Positions 23,112 to 24,463 of a stretch of DNA of 24,463 bases are shown piece by piece. Below the pieces are notes generated by a model, which had not been told where the DNA came from, searched no databases, and saw only the letters and a list, made by a program, of their open reading frames with translations. The DNA comes from an uncultured Ruminococcus sp. (lineage in GTDB: Bacteria; Bacillota_A; Clostridia; Oscillospirales; Ruminococcaceae). Where the stretch lies: positions 1-24,463 of the forward strand of contig ONBA01000036.1 in the NCBI GenBank assembly GCA_900315975.1. Direction: 5' to 3'. Position 1 is the first letter of the stretch. Every line of letters starts with the position of its first letter. Made by a program: the position numbers and the translations under genes.

Positions 23112-24463
23112 ATGGATAAGTACATTGGCAAAAAGCTTGACGGCAGATATGAGATAACCGAACTCATAGGCGTAGGCGGAATGGCTGAAGTCTACAAGGG
23201 CATTGACGTTATCGACAACAAGGCTGTCGCTATTAAGATCCTCAAGAAGGAGTACGCAGAGAACGAGGAGTTCCTCAGACGTTTCAGGAACGAATCAAAA
23301 GCTGTTGCGGTGCTCTCTCACCCGAATATCGTAAAAATCTACGATATGGGCTTCTCAGATAAGCTCCAGTACATCGTTATGGAGTATATCGACGGCATTA
23401 CCCTTAAAGAATACATCGAGGAAGAAAAGGTTCTTACATGGAAGGACACTGTACACTTTGTTATACAGATCCTCCGTGCACTGCAGCACGCTCACGACAA
23501 GGGCATCGTTCACCGCGATATCAAGCCGCAGAATATCATGATGTTCAGCGACGGAACTATCAAGGTCATGGACTTCGGTATTGCCAAGTTTGCACGCGAA
23601 GAAGGCAAGACTGCCACTGATCAGGCTATCGGAAGTGTACATTACATCAGTCCCGAGCAGGCAAGCGGAAACGTAACCGATGCCAAGAGCGATATCTATT
23701 CCGTAGGCGCAATGATGTACGAGATGCTTTCAGGCAGAAAGCCGTTCGACAGCGACAACCCGGTCGCTATCGCAGTTATGCATATGCACGATATCCCCGA
23801 GCGTCCGAGAGCAATCAATCCCGATATTCCGGACGGTCTCGAAGAGATTGTCCTCAAGGCTATGGAAAAGGCACCGGAGGACAGATATCAGACTACAGGC
23901 GAGATGATAGCTGATATCGAAAGATTCAAGGCTGACCCTGAAATGACATTCGGATACTACGTCGAGGAGAGCGACGATAACGAGAATACCCGATTCTTCA
24001 ACGCTCCGAGCGGCGATATAGACATTCCCGCAGCTGCAACGGCAGGCGAGGGTGTTCCTCAGCAGCAGCCGGTATATGCAGGCGCAGGCGCTCCCTATGA
24101 CGGACAGCAGGGCGGTGGATACGCTCCCCCGCAACCTCAGCAGTACGGCGATGTTTACAACAACGACGATTACTATGAAGATGATGAGGAAGAAGAGGAA
24201 GAGCGCTCATCGCTTGTTATCCCTGTTCTCACAGCGGTAGTAGTTGTTGTTATCATAGTCGGTGTTATCATAATTTCTCTGATGTTCGCCGACAGCTTCA
24301 AATTCAACAACAAGGATAAAAACGACTGGAAAATGCCTGATGTTGTAGGTATGGACTTCAACGATGCTGTTGCCAAGTACGGTAACAATATCCAGTTTGA
24401 ACAGGAAGGACAGGAATACAACGAGGCTGAACCCGGTGTTATCATCGAACAGGATATCGCTCC
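23112..24463 (+). CDS. prkC: PASTA-domain serine/threonine kinase (3' end outside window)
   Basis: 450 codons are visible and the frame is open at the right edge. A Hanks-type kinase domain (about 12-275) has the glycine loop IGVGGMAEV (19-27), Lys42, Glu61, HRDIKPQN (134-141), DFG (154-156), and an activation loop with threonines (KTATDQAIGS) before the SPEQA segment. Next is a low-complexity juxtamembrane region rich in Gln, Gly, Pro and Tyr (about 300-350), ending in DDYYEDDEEEEEE. One membrane helix (about 368-391) leads to the first PASTA domain (MPDVVGMDFNDAV from 408). PASTA repeats outside the cell sense muropeptides or lipid II and control growth and wall synthesis. AAGGAAGGA is the ribosome site. 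By B. subtilis order, rsgA and rpe would follow. Confidence 0.95.
   Translation, partial: MDKYIGKKLDGRYEITELIGVGGMAEVYKGIDVIDNKAVAIKILKKEYAENEEFLRRFRNESKAVAVLSHPNIVKIYDMGFSDKLQYIVMEYIDGITLKEYIEEEKVLTWKDTVHFVIQILRALQHAHDKGIVHRDIKPQNIMMFSDGTIKVMDFGIAKFAREEGKTATDQAIGSVHYISPEQASGNVTDAKSDIYSVGAMMYEMLSGRKPFDSDNPVAIAVMHMHDIPERPRAINPDIPDGLEEIVLKAMEKAPEDRYQTTGEMIADIERFKADPEMTFGYYVEESDDNENTRFFNAPSGDIDIPAAATAGEGVPQQQPVYAGAGAPYDGQQGGGYAPPQPQQYGDVYNNDDYYEDDEEEEEERSSLVIPVLTAVVVVVIIVGVIIISLMFADSFKFNNKDKNDWKMPDVVGMDFNDAVAKYGNNIQFEQEGQEYNEAEPGVIIEQDIA

Noticed and set aside
1..24463. CRISPR array, tRNA, rRNA or known riboswitch
   Set aside because: No regularly spaced direct repeats, cloverleaf sequences, rRNA segments or recognisable riboswitch cores were seen on reading both strands.

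Overview
The window looks like the chromosome of a cellulolytic gut Ruminococcus (Oscillospiraceae, Bacillota), most like R. flavefaciens or R. champanellensis. The main reasons are a secreted family-48 glycoside hydrolase ending in a cellulosomal dockerin, a Firmicutes-type yicC-remA-gmk-rpoZ-priA-def-fmt-rsmB-rlmN-prpC-prkC gene string, strong Shine-Dalgarno sites and consensus sigma-A promoters. The species is an inference. No rRNA, tRNA, CRISPR array or complete IS element was seen.

Left edge (1-795): the C-terminal end of a large serine recombinase, a hairpin, then about 250 bases of non-coding DNA with a run of GC-rich palindromes. This is probably the end of an integrated element meeting the chromosome. 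At 796-3689 sit two divergent transcripts of CoA metabolism: coaX followed by an MIF-like tautomerase gene (minus strand), and a GNAT acetyltransferase followed by coaBC (plus strand). A symmetrical terminator separates coaBC from a convergent, singly transcribed DUF1846 gene (3730-5202).

At 5358-10074 is a leftward four-gene operon: ABC ATPase, ABC-2 permease, GldG-like protein and DUF4340 protein. Two junctions are TAATG stop/start overlaps, and a strong hairpin ends the unit. The genes presumably form one membrane complex of the Gld-like type, with unknown substrate. Across a roughly 590-base divergent intergenic region lies the cellulase gene (10661-13192). It has a perfect TTGACA-17-TATAAT promoter, a leader of about 145 nt that can fold into alternative hairpins, a codon use typical of very highly expressed genes, and its own terminator.

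From 13296 to the right edge runs a rightward housekeeping operon covering RNA processing (yicC), a DNA-binding regulator (remA), GMP kinase, RNA polymerase omega, replication restart, protein N-terminal deformylation and initiator tRNA formylation, a membrane metallopeptidase, rRNA methylation, and the PP2C phosphatase / PASTA kinase signalling pair. Most junctions overlap or are a few bases apart. The kinase is cut by the window end. Compared with Bacillus subtilis, coaBC is absent from its place between rpoZ and priA and is found about 12 kb upstream beside coaX.

Points most worth a second look are the attenuator-like leader of the cellulase, an Asn in place of the usual catalytic Cys in the CoaC half of CoaBC, the MIF-family gene coupled to coaX, and the palindrome cluster beside the recombinase.
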